Positions 1-34,000 of a stretch of DNA of 64,000 nucleotides are shown in pieces. The position numbers and the translations under genes were made by a program. Source of the DNA: Siniperca chuatsi (taxonomy: Eukaryota; Chordata; Actinopteri; Centrarchiformes; Sinipercidae). Under the pieces are notes generated by a model. It was not told where the DNA came from. It worked only from the letters and a program-made list of their open reading frames with translations, and did not search any database. The first letter of the stretch is position 1, and each line of letters opens with the position of its first letter. Where the stretch lies: the NCBI RefSeq assembly GCF_020085105.1, contig NC_058053.1:16463888-16527887 (forward strand), in the 5' to 3' direction.

Positions 1-22
1 TGAAGGCACAGCGTCTGAAACT
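1..22 (+). other. frmpd4: Possible 3' end of the preceding frmpd4 coding exon
   Basis: The first 22 bases end at a strong donor (GTAAGTAC begins at 23). Read in the phase required by the exon at 1699 (two bases carried over), they give KAQRLK with no stop, followed by Leu and then HRTKSSG. Human FRMPD4 has a short lysine-rich leader just before HRTKSSG, so length and position fit. Only seven codons are visible and they do not closely match the human leader, so this may be a lineage-specific first exon or chance. Confidence 0.3.
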
Positions 23-1698
23 GTAAGTACAATATGCTTTATTATGTTGTAGACCTTTGGAGAAATGTCAAACATATCATTGCTAAAGGTTTAATCCTGC
101 AAAATCAATCATCATTATTATCATTATAAAATAATATTCTTATGCTACAATTTTTTACCTTTTATGTGTTACATCTCTCGAGTAAAATGTGAAAATCAAG
201 CACTGCTTGTGTTAACATGCTGCTTTACCCCAGAAGCTGAGATGGAGGGTACAGCTAGGACTCATCAATGAGGTGAACATGGCTCCAACAGTGTCAGACA
301 ATATCCAGTTGTGTCCACACACATCATTTGAGCTGCAGGAAATGTGTTCTAAATATACACCATCAAGGCCTGCTCCCAGCTAATGTACTGTAGGTCAAAT
401 AAATCCATATCGATGTGGAAACACTAATATCCTCCAAACACACCACTGTACTGGGAAAGAAATCACATTGCTTCCTGTGTTCAGAGCCCAACTTCAAATG
501 TAGTGCACAAAAACACCATTTTCAGCTACAGGACATGTTCTTTTATGAATTCTTATTTAATGCATCCAGTAGGACTTGAAGTGACCCCAGAATATACTTC
601 GGCTTAGGTTGCATTATTTTGTAACAAAGTGCCTAACTCTTGCACTGAATCACTTTACAAAATTTCTAACCTTTCTCTCAACTTATATATTGTGTTAAGT
701 TGACAATATATTATTCATATGTCATGAAATGGGCACGTGCACCCATACAGACAGACAGCACATCCCCACTAACACACACTCTCATACAGATACAAGCACA
801 TTGCACACAATTTATTATTGTCGGTACAGTAACTGGGGAAACATTTAGAGGGAAAGAAAGAGGGGCTTTGAATAATGGATGCGAAGAGCCCTGTTACACG
901 GCAGACAAGCCTTTGAAGTGACATAACTTACTGCCACTGCTTTCATAGCATCACCAGTGTGCAGACACAAAGACAGAGATAAAGGGAAGACAAGGAGGGG
1001 AGTGCAGACAAAAAGACAGATGAAAACATTTGAACCAATTACAGTTCTCCTCAATACCTGCACTCTGCCAACTTGTAGCACAGGAAAAAGGCTATGCAGA
1101 ATTGTGTTTTGCTGGTAAAATCAGAAAATAAGCTGAAATTTAGATTAGACAGGCACTGTCTTTCATAATAGACTACAATCAATTGTTTTGTGAACGGTGG
1201 TTATAGCTGGTTGTATTCTCTGATTAACTTTATCAAATCGTCTTGGCATTAAGCAAATCAAATTACTACTTTGAAAGAAAATTCCTCTGGGCTTCTTTTA
1301 TAAAGAATGTGCTGACATCTAGAAATAAAACCAATTTCATGCCTCTCAAAGCACAAGAGTGAAGCATGACAACTCCGCCTGTGTGTCTAGCACACGTAAT
1401 TAATTTGATTTGTATTCAAAGTGAACTGTGGCTATGGAACATTGTTTATCACGCTGGAATCAGACATAGGATCTCTTATCACTTGGGCTGAATCACTTCA
1501 GCCCACGACTAATTTATTTCTATTATGATTTAAATATCTCAAATATTGAAATTCTTGTGGAGTTAGATCAACTGATTTTTCATATAACCTCAGAGCTTGA
1601 TACTACAGGTGTTATGCAGGTAGGTTTCATTGAACCCACACATTATATGATATGAAGATGATCTATGCTTAATTTCTCTTCCCTTTCTTCATCTGCAG
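23..1698 (+). other. Presumed frmpd4 first visible intron
   Basis: AT-rich sequence with no supported gene. It ends in a pyrimidine-rich tract and the acceptor AG at 1697-1698 before the WW-domain exon. Short open frames here have no recognisable product. Confidence 0.5.
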
Positions 1699-23144
<21,446 letters not shown>

Positions 23145-23290
23145 ACTGTTGTTATTTCGTCCTGATTATTGATTTTAAAGCCATACATAAGAGACATGGG
23201 TTTAACAACCAATGTGAACTGCTGTGAAAAAAACTTGCCTTGTGTATACAATATTTTATTATGTAAAAATAAAACTATATAAATCACTAA
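23145..23290 (+). terminator. frmpd4: frmpd4 3' UTR and poly(A) signal
   Basis: The first consensus hexamer after the stop is AATAAA at 23268-23273, within AT-rich sequence. Further AATAAA-like hexamers downstream (for example near 23536 and 23700) could serve longer 3' UTRs. Confidence 0.5.
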
Positions 23291-25330
23291 AGTTTTAAAT
23301 AGATTATATTAAGGCCTCTATGAAGAAGCATATGATCCTCCTCACAAGTATATTATCTAATATTACATAATAGGGATATTATTTTAATGATTTATTGGTT
23401 ACATTAGGGGTTTAACATGTAGATTATTACAACCTTATTAGTACCTTGTTTATAAATTGTAAAAATATATATTCTGTTGGAGAAATGCATACACTATATA
23501 CAGCTCTAGACAAATCATTGCACAGGACATGATCAAATAAAATTAACGCATATGACTTCTTCATTTGCTGGATTCACCTTAATATAATGAATACTTTACA
23601 TATGAACACTGAGTACTTTCCTGTTATTTTTTGTCAACATCATTATTAAAACTTTCAAAAAAATCTTATCTCAAATGATATTTGTCTGTTTGTGTTTTAA
23701 TAAACATGAGAGTGGTTTATTAACAACTTCTCATACAATACCATATTATGTACTCAATTTTGCATTGGTACATACAAATTCATAATCATTAATTCTCTTT
23801 TCAGTTGATCTCTGAAACATTAAAAACAGAATAACAGAGGCTGACAGAATGACTTTTCTAGATTATACAAGTTTGCTCCTAAAATTGCATTATTCATACA
23901 GAAAAGTTGCTTGACCCATGTTTTGTTTTATAACTGTGTTAATAATTCATGATTTTACTATTTACTCAAGCCTGAGTGGTAGTAATGCTTTTTGCATTAA
24001 TGATGACGATGGCCCATTTCACTTGCGGGGCAGGAGAGACTGTTTGCTTTGCTATGTGTGTAATAGTCAAGCACATGTTGCATGATGCATCTGAGTCCAC
24101 AGCCATGCTAGCGGCTCTGTGACGCTGTACTTTGAGCTAAATACCAACGTCAGCATGCTAACATGGTCACAGTGACAATACTAACGTGCTGATACTAACA
24201 TTTAGTTTAGCTTGTTAGCATGCTAACATTAGCACAAAACACAAAGTACAGCTGAGGCTGATGGAAATGTCATTGGTTTTGCAGGACCACCTGATTGTCT
24301 AACTGTCCATCCAAAACATGGCGCTAGATGGACAGTTATGGACAGACACCAAAGTTATTACAATTCATCCTGAAGGGGACATGAATGTCTGTGCCAAATG
24401 TTATGGCAAACCATCAAATAGTTGTCAAGACATTTCACTCGGAACCAAAAATGTCAACTTCATGGTGGCCCCAGAGGAGAAGTCAGGGGATCACCATAGT
24501 CAGTAGGATTCATAGCCTGGGAACCATTAATGTCTGTACAAATTGGCATTGCAATCTATCCAATAGCTGCTGAGATATTTCAGTGTGGACCAAAGTGGTG
24601 GAGTGACAGACAGACATTGCTGCTAGCATGGCAAAAAAGCCACTTTGTCATCATGCTTTTTTACTGTAAAAGAGGCTGATCAGGTAGATACTTTTTCTAA
24701 AACTACAGTATCTATTGCTGCTTTGGGTCTCCCAAAAAAGGGCAAAACATACATACATACATACTGTCTGGACAGATCACAGGTGAGAGTGAATGTTACT
24801 CCACAAAGTAGCCACAGATTACAGAATAGCATGTTTACCATATAAATTGGTAAACCTAAACCCAAGCATACTGTAGGTTTCACTTTCCCCTGCAGGCTAA
24901 TCAGAAATGAAACAGCTCTTTCCATTGGTGGTGGCCACTGAATAACCCACAACTCCTCCAGCTGTGCTATATTATATTGTACTATAAGAGCAAGAGACTA
25001 TTATCCTTGATCCTTCTATTAGGAAACCTCTTCATAGTAATCTTAGCATTAAGCACATGTTTGCACCATTATATAACATTATATAACATATCTGTCAACC
25101 ATTATCAAACAGACACTGTAAAAGATGGAAGATTTGGATGAGTGTGTTTGGTTTGTGACAAAAGGGAAGTGATGCTGGCTAATTATACACACAATGGGCT
25201 AACCCAGCCACCTGCTACTTTCATCTCATCACCTTAGGACTGATCATCAATGTTACACTCCTTTCAGTACTTGATCCAACTTGACAACATAACTCATAGC
25301 AGGACCTCTTTTCAATCTCTCACGTGAACA
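23291..25330. other. frmpd4-tlr7 intergenic region
   Basis: No gene is recognised; a PRPS2 homologue, which lies here in mammals, is absent. It contains the repeat at 24103-24631. Close to tlr7 there is an Ets/PU.1-like AAAAGGGAAGTG at 25160-25171 and an E-box CACGTG at 25321-25326. These are short motif matches, not demonstrated regulatory sites. Confidence 0.6.
24103..24631 (+). repeat. Interspersed DNA-transposon-like repeat with CCATGCTAGC inverted ends
   Basis: The left end CCATGCTAGCGGC pairs with the right end GCTGCTAGCATGG as a 13-bp inverted repeat with one mismatch, enclosing 529 bp. The interior carries GCATGCTAAC motifs and the blocks shared with the truncated copy at 21104. No transposase. 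It is a common perciform repeat by recollection; superfamily unknown. Confidence 0.65.
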
Positions 25331-28300
25331 ATGTTCTTCCACCTGGTGAGTATCTGTTATCTTTGTTCATATACTGTATAGTATTCTAATTGCATTCAGG
25401 ATGGCTTTGATCAGAAGGACTTTAAACTACATGGAGAGGTGGAGAAAAGGAAACCCTAGCCTGTACCAGTTCCTAGTTGTATTATGAGGTAGCATATCCT
25501 GTACATACCTTACTCAAAATATTGATTTTAGCATGTGATTCTGCTTGATATGTGCATTATGCGTTTTCTTAGTAATGTAACTGTATTATTAGCTTTCCAC
25601 CTGCACACATTTCTCAGTGAACCACCTGTGTGTCTGTACAGATGTGTGTGGCACTGCTGGGCTGCTGTCTCTCCATATCGACAGCAAGCATTTCTTACCC
25701 AAAAACCCTGCCATGTGATGTTAGTGTGACCAGCAACGGCAGTGTGGTGAAGGTGGACTGCACTGAGAGAAGCCTAAAAGATATCCCCCCTGGCATCCCC
25801 AGAGACACTACCAATCTGACGCTCACCATCAACCATATTCCTAAATTAAACTCCACCTCTTTTCACGGTCTGGAGAACCTGACTGAGATTGACATGAGGT
25901 GCAACTGTGTGCCCATCAAAATCGGCCCCAAGGACCGCATGTGCACTGCCAGTGTGACAATAGAGGAAAATACCTTTACCAGCCTGAGGAATCTGCGAGC
26001 GCTGTATCTAGATGGGAATCAGCTCTACAGTATACCTAAAGGCCTGCCTTCAAATCTGATCCTGCTGAGTTTGGAAGTGAATCACATTTATTATATTTCC
26101 AAAGCAAACCTCTCCGAGATCAGAAATGTTGAGATGCTTTACCTCAGTCAAAATTGCTATTATCGTAACCCATGTAATGTTTCCTATGATATAGAGGATG
26201 GTGCATTTTTACAGCTTAACAATTTAACATTGTTATGTCTTAAATCAAATAACTTATCCTTTATTCCACATCAATTACCCACAAGTCTGAAGGAGTTGTA
26301 CCTCTACAACAATAACATTGAAAAAGTCACTGATGAGGATTTCAAAAACCTAACTAACCTTGAGATTCTAGATATTAGTGGAAACTGTCCTCGGTGTTAC
26401 AATGCTCCTTTCCCATGCACACCGTGTCCAAATAACTCACCACTTAATATCAGCAAGACTGCTTTTAAAATGTTGACAAAACTAAAGACGCTGCGCCTGC
26501 ACAGTAACTCTCTGACTTGTGTGCCAGCTGAGTGGTTTGCCAGCACCACAGAGCTTAGAGTGCTTGATCTCTCATCAAACTTTTTAGCAAGAGAGATAGG
26601 AGTCACCACCTTCCCACATTTCCTGGGCAAACTGGAAGAACTGGACCTTTCATTTAACTATGAACTTCAGAGGTACCCCCAAACACTGAGACTGAGCTGC
26701 AATTTCTCCTCCCTCAAATCCCTTAGAATTCTCAGACTAAAGGGCTTTGTGTTTCAGCAGCTAAAGCCAGAGAGCATTGCTCCTTTAAAACCTCTTACAA
26801 ACTTGGAGGTTGTAGATCTGGGTACAAACTTCATTAAAATGACAAACCTTAGCATTCTGATGGAGTTAAAAAGCTTTAAAATAATCAGTCTGTCTGACAA
26901 CAAAATATCTTCCCCCTCTGACGGCCAAGATGCTGTTGGTTTCTCTGGAGGAGAGCCCTTGTACTGGTCTCCCATGTCGGGTGCTGCTCAGTACCAAAGT
27001 AAGGAAGTGAGAGAGATTCATTACTTCAGATATGATGAATATGCACGCAGCTGCAAATACAAAGATAAAGAACTTGGAGTTGTTACATCCTTTGTCAAAA
27101 GGCAGTGCAGTGAGTTTGGCAAAACCCTGGATGTGAGCAGAAACAACATATTCTTCCTGCATTCAAGATTTTTAAATCTTAGAGAGCTGAGATGCCTCAA
27201 TCTGTCTGGGAATGCAATGAGCCAAAGTCTGAATGGCTCTGAATTTACCTATCTGACTAATTTACAATATCTGGACTTCTCCTCAAATCGCCTGGACCTG
27301 CTCTACTCCACTGCATTTCAAGAGCTGAAAAATCTGGTCATCTTGGATATAAGTAACAACAACCATTATTTTGAGTCTGAGGGCTTGACTCACATGCTTA
27401 ATTTCACTAGAAATTTGAAAAATCTCAAGATATTGCTGATGAATCACAACAAGATCTCTACTTCCACTAACACAGAGCTGGAGAGTCAATCTCTAGAGAG
27501 GTTAGAGTTCAGAGATAACCGGTTAGATATGTTGTGGAGAGATGGGGACATCAGATATGTCAATTATTTCAAGAAATTACTTAATCTGACTGTCCTTGAC
27601 ATCTCTTATAACAACCTCAATTTCATTCCACAGGAAGTGTTCCGTGGTCTGCCAGACAAACTGTCTGAGCTCTACATCAAAAACAACAAACTAACATACT
27701 TTGATTGGGAGAAGCTTCAACTTCTACATTCTTTGCAAGTCTTAGATCTCAGTGGAAACAGCTTAACTGATGTTCCATCCATACTGTCAAACTGTACCAA
27801 ATCTCTCAAGAAGCTCATTTTACATAAGAACCAAATCCTAAAACTCACGCCAGATTTCCTTAAGGATGCCTACATTTTAAAATATCTGGATCTTAGTTTT
27901 AACCACATACAGCACATTGAGAAATCTAGCTTTCCAGATGATGTTGTTAATAAGATGGACATGCTGCTTCTGCACAAAAACAGATTTGTGTGCACTTGCA
28001 ACGCCACTTGGTTTATCAAATGGCTCAACCAAACCAAAGTGACCATCCCCAGGCTGGCCACAGATGTCACCTGTGCCACTCCGGGGGCACAAAGAGGTCA
28101 TCCCGTGATCTCAGTGGACCTGCTGGCCTGCCAGTACAGCTACCTGTCAATCATCCTCTACATCCTCATGACTTCCCTTGTCCTCAGCTTCCTCACCCTG
28201 TCCATCTCTAGCCATCTCTTCCTGTGGGACGTCTGGTACATCTACCACTTCTGCAGGGCCAAGCTCAAAGGCTATGACCGCCTGTACTCCCAAAGCTCTG

Positions 28301-28782
28301 TCTATGATGCCTTTGTGATATATGACAAGGAGGATCCTGAGGTGTCAGAGTGGGTGATGAAGGAAATGTGCGTTCATCTGGAGGACCGCGGAGACCGCCT
28401 CCTGACACTGTGTCTGGAGGAACGGGACTGGATCCCTGGATGTCCCCTGATCGACAATCTCTCCCAGAGCATTCACAAGAGCAAGAGGACCGTGTTCATT
28501 CTCACCGGCAAATACATTAAAAGTGGAAACTTCAAGACAGCTTTCTACATGGCTAACCAAAGGCTAATGGATGAAAAAAATGATGTTATCGTACTGATCT
28601 TCTTGGAGAAAGTGCCTTGCAATTCAAAGTACCTAAGATTAAGGAAGAGACTGTATAAGCGGTCTGTGCTGGAGTGGCCAACAAACCCTCAAGCCCAGCC
28701 GTACTTCTGGTTCAGCCTGAGAAGTGTATTAGTAACGGAAAGTCACAAACAATACAACAACCTCTTCAAAGAGACACTGTAA
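25331..28782 (+). CDS. tlr7: Toll-like receptor 7
   Basis: Endosomal sensor of guanosine and single-stranded RNA that signals through MyD88. I place a five-codon first exon at 25331-25345 (MFFHL, donor GTGAGT) joined in frame to exon 25642-28782 (acceptor CTGTACAG), giving 1051 residues against 1049 in human. Order: signal peptide about 1-22; LRR ectodomain opening KTLPCDV; Cys-rich insert NCPRCYNAPFPCTPC; Z-loop near 26890-27060; LRRCT with CTCNATWFI; transmembrane helix about 839-862; TIR from 892 (VYDAFVIYD) with the BB loop ERDWIPG and an FW motif near the end. Residues matching human Y356, F408, D555 and T586 of the guanosine pocket are kept (Y350, F402, D557, T588). The frame is intact and it lies in tandem with tlr8. 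An ATTAAA at 29202-29207 may end the transcript. Confidence 0.96.
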
Positions 28783-29380
28783 GTGAAACAATATGCTGTA
28801 ACGCACAGTTCCTTCTTTAATTTTTGATTGCTCTTAATGTACTTCTGTATATGAATTATAATGTGAACATCTCATTTAAATGTAAGAAAAAGAAAATGAT
28901 TGTAATATTAATGACTAATTGTGTGCTGATTTTAAATTCCCTGTTTCACCTCACTCATTAGAGAACTGGCTGGCACTATTTGCCATTTCCTCAGAGGATT
29001 ATAATTTTAATTTTGTCTGAGATGGCAATGAAACTGCCAACACATCATGAAACAGGGAAATGAAACAGATGTACTTCCTCAATTCACATGCTACTTCTGT
29101 CCCAGAGACTATCTTGTTGTGAGAACCAGCCAGTTCATTGCTTTTGTGATTGACTTTATGTTTGAGCAACAGATGGATTATTTTTTAAATGTGTGCTGTA
29201 TATTAAAGATGAAGAACACAGAGATTGAGTAGGGTATTTCGACTTGACTTGATGACACACGAGACAGGCACAGTTTTATAGTTATAGTTAATTTTCAATT
29301 TTACCTGAAAGTGCCAGAAAGTCACCTGTTTTCAAGACATTCATTTAAGGATCATAAGGAATCAATACAGTACATACACA
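28783..29380. other. tlr7 3' UTR and tlr7-tlr8 spacer
   Basis: AT-rich sequence with possible poly(A) signal ATTAAA (29202-29207). No other gene or repeat recognised. The tlr8 promoter should lie in or just after the 3' part. Confidence 0.5.
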
Positions 29381-29383
29381 ATG
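29381..29383 (+). other. tlr8: Candidate one-codon first coding exon of tlr8
   Basis: ATG is followed directly by a strong donor (ATG|GTGAGTTTT) 1659 bp before the tlr8 main exon, whose acceptor (TTATCTACAG) leaves phase 0. The join would give M-TITCWMHLLLFCL, a good signal peptide. Human TLR9 is built this way, with the initiator Met alone in exon 1. Positional and phase fit only. Confidence 0.45.
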
Positions 29384-31042
29384 GTGAGTTTTATTGATAC
29401 AGGTTTCGCTGTACTTTTTTAAGCTTTGCTCTATGTATAGCAGATAATAGATTTATCTACTCAAAATTAACTAAATGTTCTACTCATCAGACTTCTTCAG
29501 GATGTGTTATGGATTTACTAGTTACCTGCATGTGCTTTTTAATTGGATGTTTCTGTAATATAAGAACTTTACAGCACGAGATAATACTTGGACTAACTGT
29601 GTATACTTTTATTTGACTCCAAAAACTTTGACTCATTGAAAACTGTTTTGCATTTGTGATAATGGAGTGTTCTACAGTAAATATGGTACATTAAAGTTTA
29701 CTCACAACTGTGTGGGAAAAAAACTATATCATGTCATCTTTATTTTATCAGTATGACCTTCCATTTCTAGAGGGTAACAGTTAACCCCTTAACAAGCAGC
29801 TATCTGTCGGTGGACTAGGGATTATAAACTCATGCTGTGAAGCCAAACATTGTTCAAACCCACAGAACCTTATATAAATTCTAGTTTCCAAAGATACCAT
29901 GTGTCAGGCATAAATTTGGGGAAAATGTGTCTAAAATAATTGATAAGACATTTAGAATATTTCCATTTGATGGAAAGGTGCAGCCATATTTCACTCACTG
30001 TAAAGATCATACAGCTTCAACAAAGAGCTGGAACAAGTCAATACAGAATATAAATATCTGGTACTGGAATAAAATACTTTTAACAACCTACCTATGTATG
30101 GGGAAATAAAGGGGAAACTGGATGTTAAAGTAAGACTATGTAGCTTTTGGAGGAAGAAATAATACTACTATAATAATACTTACTTACTAAAGTTACTAAA
30201 AATTGAATTCATAAGCAATAATATATATTATTATTTACTTGGTCTGGTATGACCAGTAGCTTATGGTGGCTAATGTTAACTAATGTTAGCACAGTTTAGA
30301 TTAATAGTGTTGTGTATCTGACATTACTCAGTCAATTAAATTTTCTCTGCTTGTGCTACTGTTGCAGTAGTTTTTAGCATTTACCAATTTCTTACAAAAT
30401 GTCACTTCGGCCACAATAGCCGTTGTTGAGCAAAAGTTGCATGGTCTCTGGGCTGTGAGGAGGTTAACATAATTCCTAATTCTGACAAAATACTAAGAGC
30501 AGTTATTCCAGTTGAGTGATATTTAATTTACAGACTACTGACACCTGCTGGATACAGGTGGTACCATTCTGAAAAGCAATTTTCAACACTTAAAGTAACC
30601 TATAGGTTTGCAATTTGTCAAGTCTGTCTTAAAACAACAGTCGGGTGCCCATAAGTGTGTGAACATTTAAAAAGGTTTTGCTTACTGTAATTATTCCTCC
30701 TGTCCATACTGTTCAGACTGTAACTTTGGAAGATATCCATTTGATTTGTCTTACACAGACTGCTGAAGCCTCATGTTGGAAGTGCATTAGGAAGGCATCT
30801 CTTAATGTCCAGTATGAACCGAAGGAAGTACAGCAAGCAAAGCCTGTTTCAAGGTTCATATAGGCACCTGATTATTTAGACATACTCGAAAAATTGTGAA
30901 ACTATCCTTTAACATAACACAAAATCTATGATGTAATTTATGATGATTACAGATGATATACAGTCTGTTTATACAGTATATTTATGACATACTGTATAAG
31001 TTCAAGTTACTTTATTTGACTAATTTTATTGTTTATCTACAG
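29384..31042 (+). other. Presumed tlr8 intron 1
   Basis: If the one-codon exon is real, this is a 1.66-kb intron. It holds AT-rich sequence without a recognised gene. A stretch at about 30125-30595, bounded by GTTAAAGTAAGACT and ACTTAAAGTAACC, may be an old TTAA-type repeat, but I could not establish its ends. Confidence 0.4.
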
Positions 31043-34000
31043 ACCATCACATGTTGGATGCACTTGCTGCTGTTCTGTCTGTGTTGCCATTATGAGATCC
31101 AGCCTGCTGCGTGTAAACCTGCGTGGATGTCACCGCAGTTCCCTTGTGATGTCACAACCGCCAATACCTCTAGGGTGCTATTTGACTGCAAAGGGCGTCA
31201 TCTGCATAGAGTACCTTATGGGATAACTAGTAATGCAACTGAGCTCAACTTATCAGAAAATTACATTAAGAATATTTCCGTTAATTCATTTTCTAACCTT
31301 CTGAATCTGACTCGACTCAATCTAAGCTGGGCAAACAAGAACAAAGGACTGATCATTGCTGCGAATGCTTTCAAAAATCTGACAAAACTGCACGAACTAA
31401 GACTGACTGGCAATTGTCTGAATGAAATTCCCGGCAATCTCCCTCTCAGTGTGGAAATCCTTGAGCTAAACAATAACAAGATTTTGTTGTTGGATAACAG
31501 CAGCCTGGCTGGCTTAACAAATGTGACACATTTATTGTTATCCAGAAACTGCTACTTCTGGAATCCTTGTGGAAAATCTGTTACGATTATGGACGACAGT
31601 TTTGCAGCTATGAACAAACTGCAGGCTCTGGACTTGTCCTTTAACAACTTAACTCAAGTTCCCAAAGGATTACCCCAGTCATTATGCATGTTAACGCTGG
31701 GTTCGAACAAAATACAGTACATATCTGAAGATGATTTGCTTGGTTTACAAAATTTAAAAATCCTAAAAATACAAGGCAACTGTCCTAGATGTCAAAATGC
31801 TCCGTATCCCTGTGTTCCTTGCCAAAACATTTCTCTTGGCATCCATCCCAATGCATTTCACAGTCTAACACAGCTTGAGTCACTGAACCTGGGAGGAAAC
31901 TCACTGAACCACCTGAATCCCTCATGGTTCGCGAGGATGAGCAAGCTTAAAGAATTGTTCCTTTCATTTAACTTCTTAATGAAAGCAATAACTGAGGAGG
32001 CAACATTTCTAAGATCCCTTCCCAGGCTAGAGAAAATTGATCTCTCGTTCAACTTTGCTCTCAAGTTCTATCCTACGACATTAAATCTTTCAAAAGAGTT
32101 TTCAAATCTCATTTCACTTAGAACTTTGCATATGGAGGGTTTGGTCTTCCAGAATATTGGACCAGGCACACTCAGACCTCTGTACGAGCTCAAAAATCTG
32201 TCTGCATTGAATTTAGGGACAAACTTCATTATTTACTCTGATTCCACCATATTCAGCAAATTCTCCCACCTGAAAATGATATACCTCGCAGAAAACAGGC
32301 TGTATCCCATTCCAGTGAAAAGCCCCCCACATACAAATGAGGGATACAATCAGGGGTTGGATCTCTCTATTTCACCGTTCATAAAACCCCATCCAAAAGA
32401 TTTTGCTTATGAGATAACACACAGCCTTATCAAGCAAGAGTGCTTTGACTCTGGACGAGTGTTAATACTCAGCTCAAATAATCTGTTCTTCATTTCTCCA
32501 AAGCAATTCGAGGGCTATGGAAATATTGCATGTCTCAACCTCTCAGGAAATGGATTTTCAGCAGCACTTAATGGAACAGAGTTCTCCTTGCTGCCTAATC
32601 TGACATACCTGGACCTGTCATTCAATAAGATTGATCTGGCCTATGACAACGCCTTCAACGAACTAAAGAAACTGCAAGTACTAGACCTCAGTCATAATTC
32701 CCACTACTTTAAAGCTTTCGGGATAACGCATAATTTGAATTTTACAAAAAATCTGCCTGCCCTGAGAGTGCTGAATATGAGTCATAACTCCATTTCCACA
32801 TTAACGACAAAACTGATGTACAGCAAATCATTAACAGAACTTCAGTTTACGAATAATTATCTTGGGACCCTTTGGAAAGAAAGGGATGGCTCGTATAAGA
32901 CGCTATTTACTAATCTAACTAATTTGGCAATTTTAGATATATCCCAAAACACCATTGCAAAGATTCCAGACGAGGTTTATGAATATTTGCCACGTACCCT
33001 CACCGTACTACGCATAAGTCACAATGCACTTACTGATTTTAAATGGGACAAACTAAAGTGTTTCAACCAACTTCAAATTTTGGACCTGAGCTTCAATTCT
33101 TTAGCTAATGTGACAGGTATAAACTCAAACGTCACCCACACTTTGACTTTCCTTGACCTGAGTCATAATAACATTTTCCACTTGGACAATGGATTTCCAA
33201 ATGGTGCAAAAAGCCTTACGACTCTTAGCCTTAGCTACAACAAATTGGCTATCATCAATCAATCCACCTTCCAAACAAGACCTGACAATCAGATTCACAC
33301 TTTGTTCTTGCAGAGAAACCCGTTCCAATGTACCTGTGATTCATTAGATTTCATTCTGTGGATTGAAAACAGTAATGTAAAGATCCCTAGACTGACCAGT
33401 GAGGTGACATGTAACACACCAGAAAACCAGAAGGGTCGAGCTCTGATATACTTTGACATTAACCAGTGTGTAAATGACAGTCAGGCGTTCTTGATCTACA
33501 TTCTCACAAATTCCTTCATTATTGTTTTTATGTTTGTGGCAACAGTTGCTCACTTATTTTACTGGGATGCTTCCTATGTCCTACACTATATGAAAGCTAA
33601 GCTGAAGGGATACAGGTCCTTGAACTCACCGGACGGTGTTTATGATGTCTTTGTGACTTATGACACCAAAGATCCACATGTCTCGGATTGGGTGATGAGG
33701 AATTTGCGAGTGAAACTGGAAGAGGAAGGAGAGAAGCATCTTCCTCTGTGTCTGGAGGAGAGGGACTGGCCCCCTGGGGTCCCGCTGGTGGATAACCTCA
33801 CTCAGAGCATCCGATACAGTCGCAAGACCCTGTTTGTCTTAACAGAGGGTTATGTTAAGACTGGGGTTTTCAAGCTGGCGATGTATCTGGCCCACCAAAG
33901 ACTGCTTGATGAAAACATGGATGTGATCGTGCTGCTGATGCTGGAGCCCGTCCTGCAGCACTCTCACTTCCTGCGCCTGAGGAGGAGGCTGTGTGGGCAA

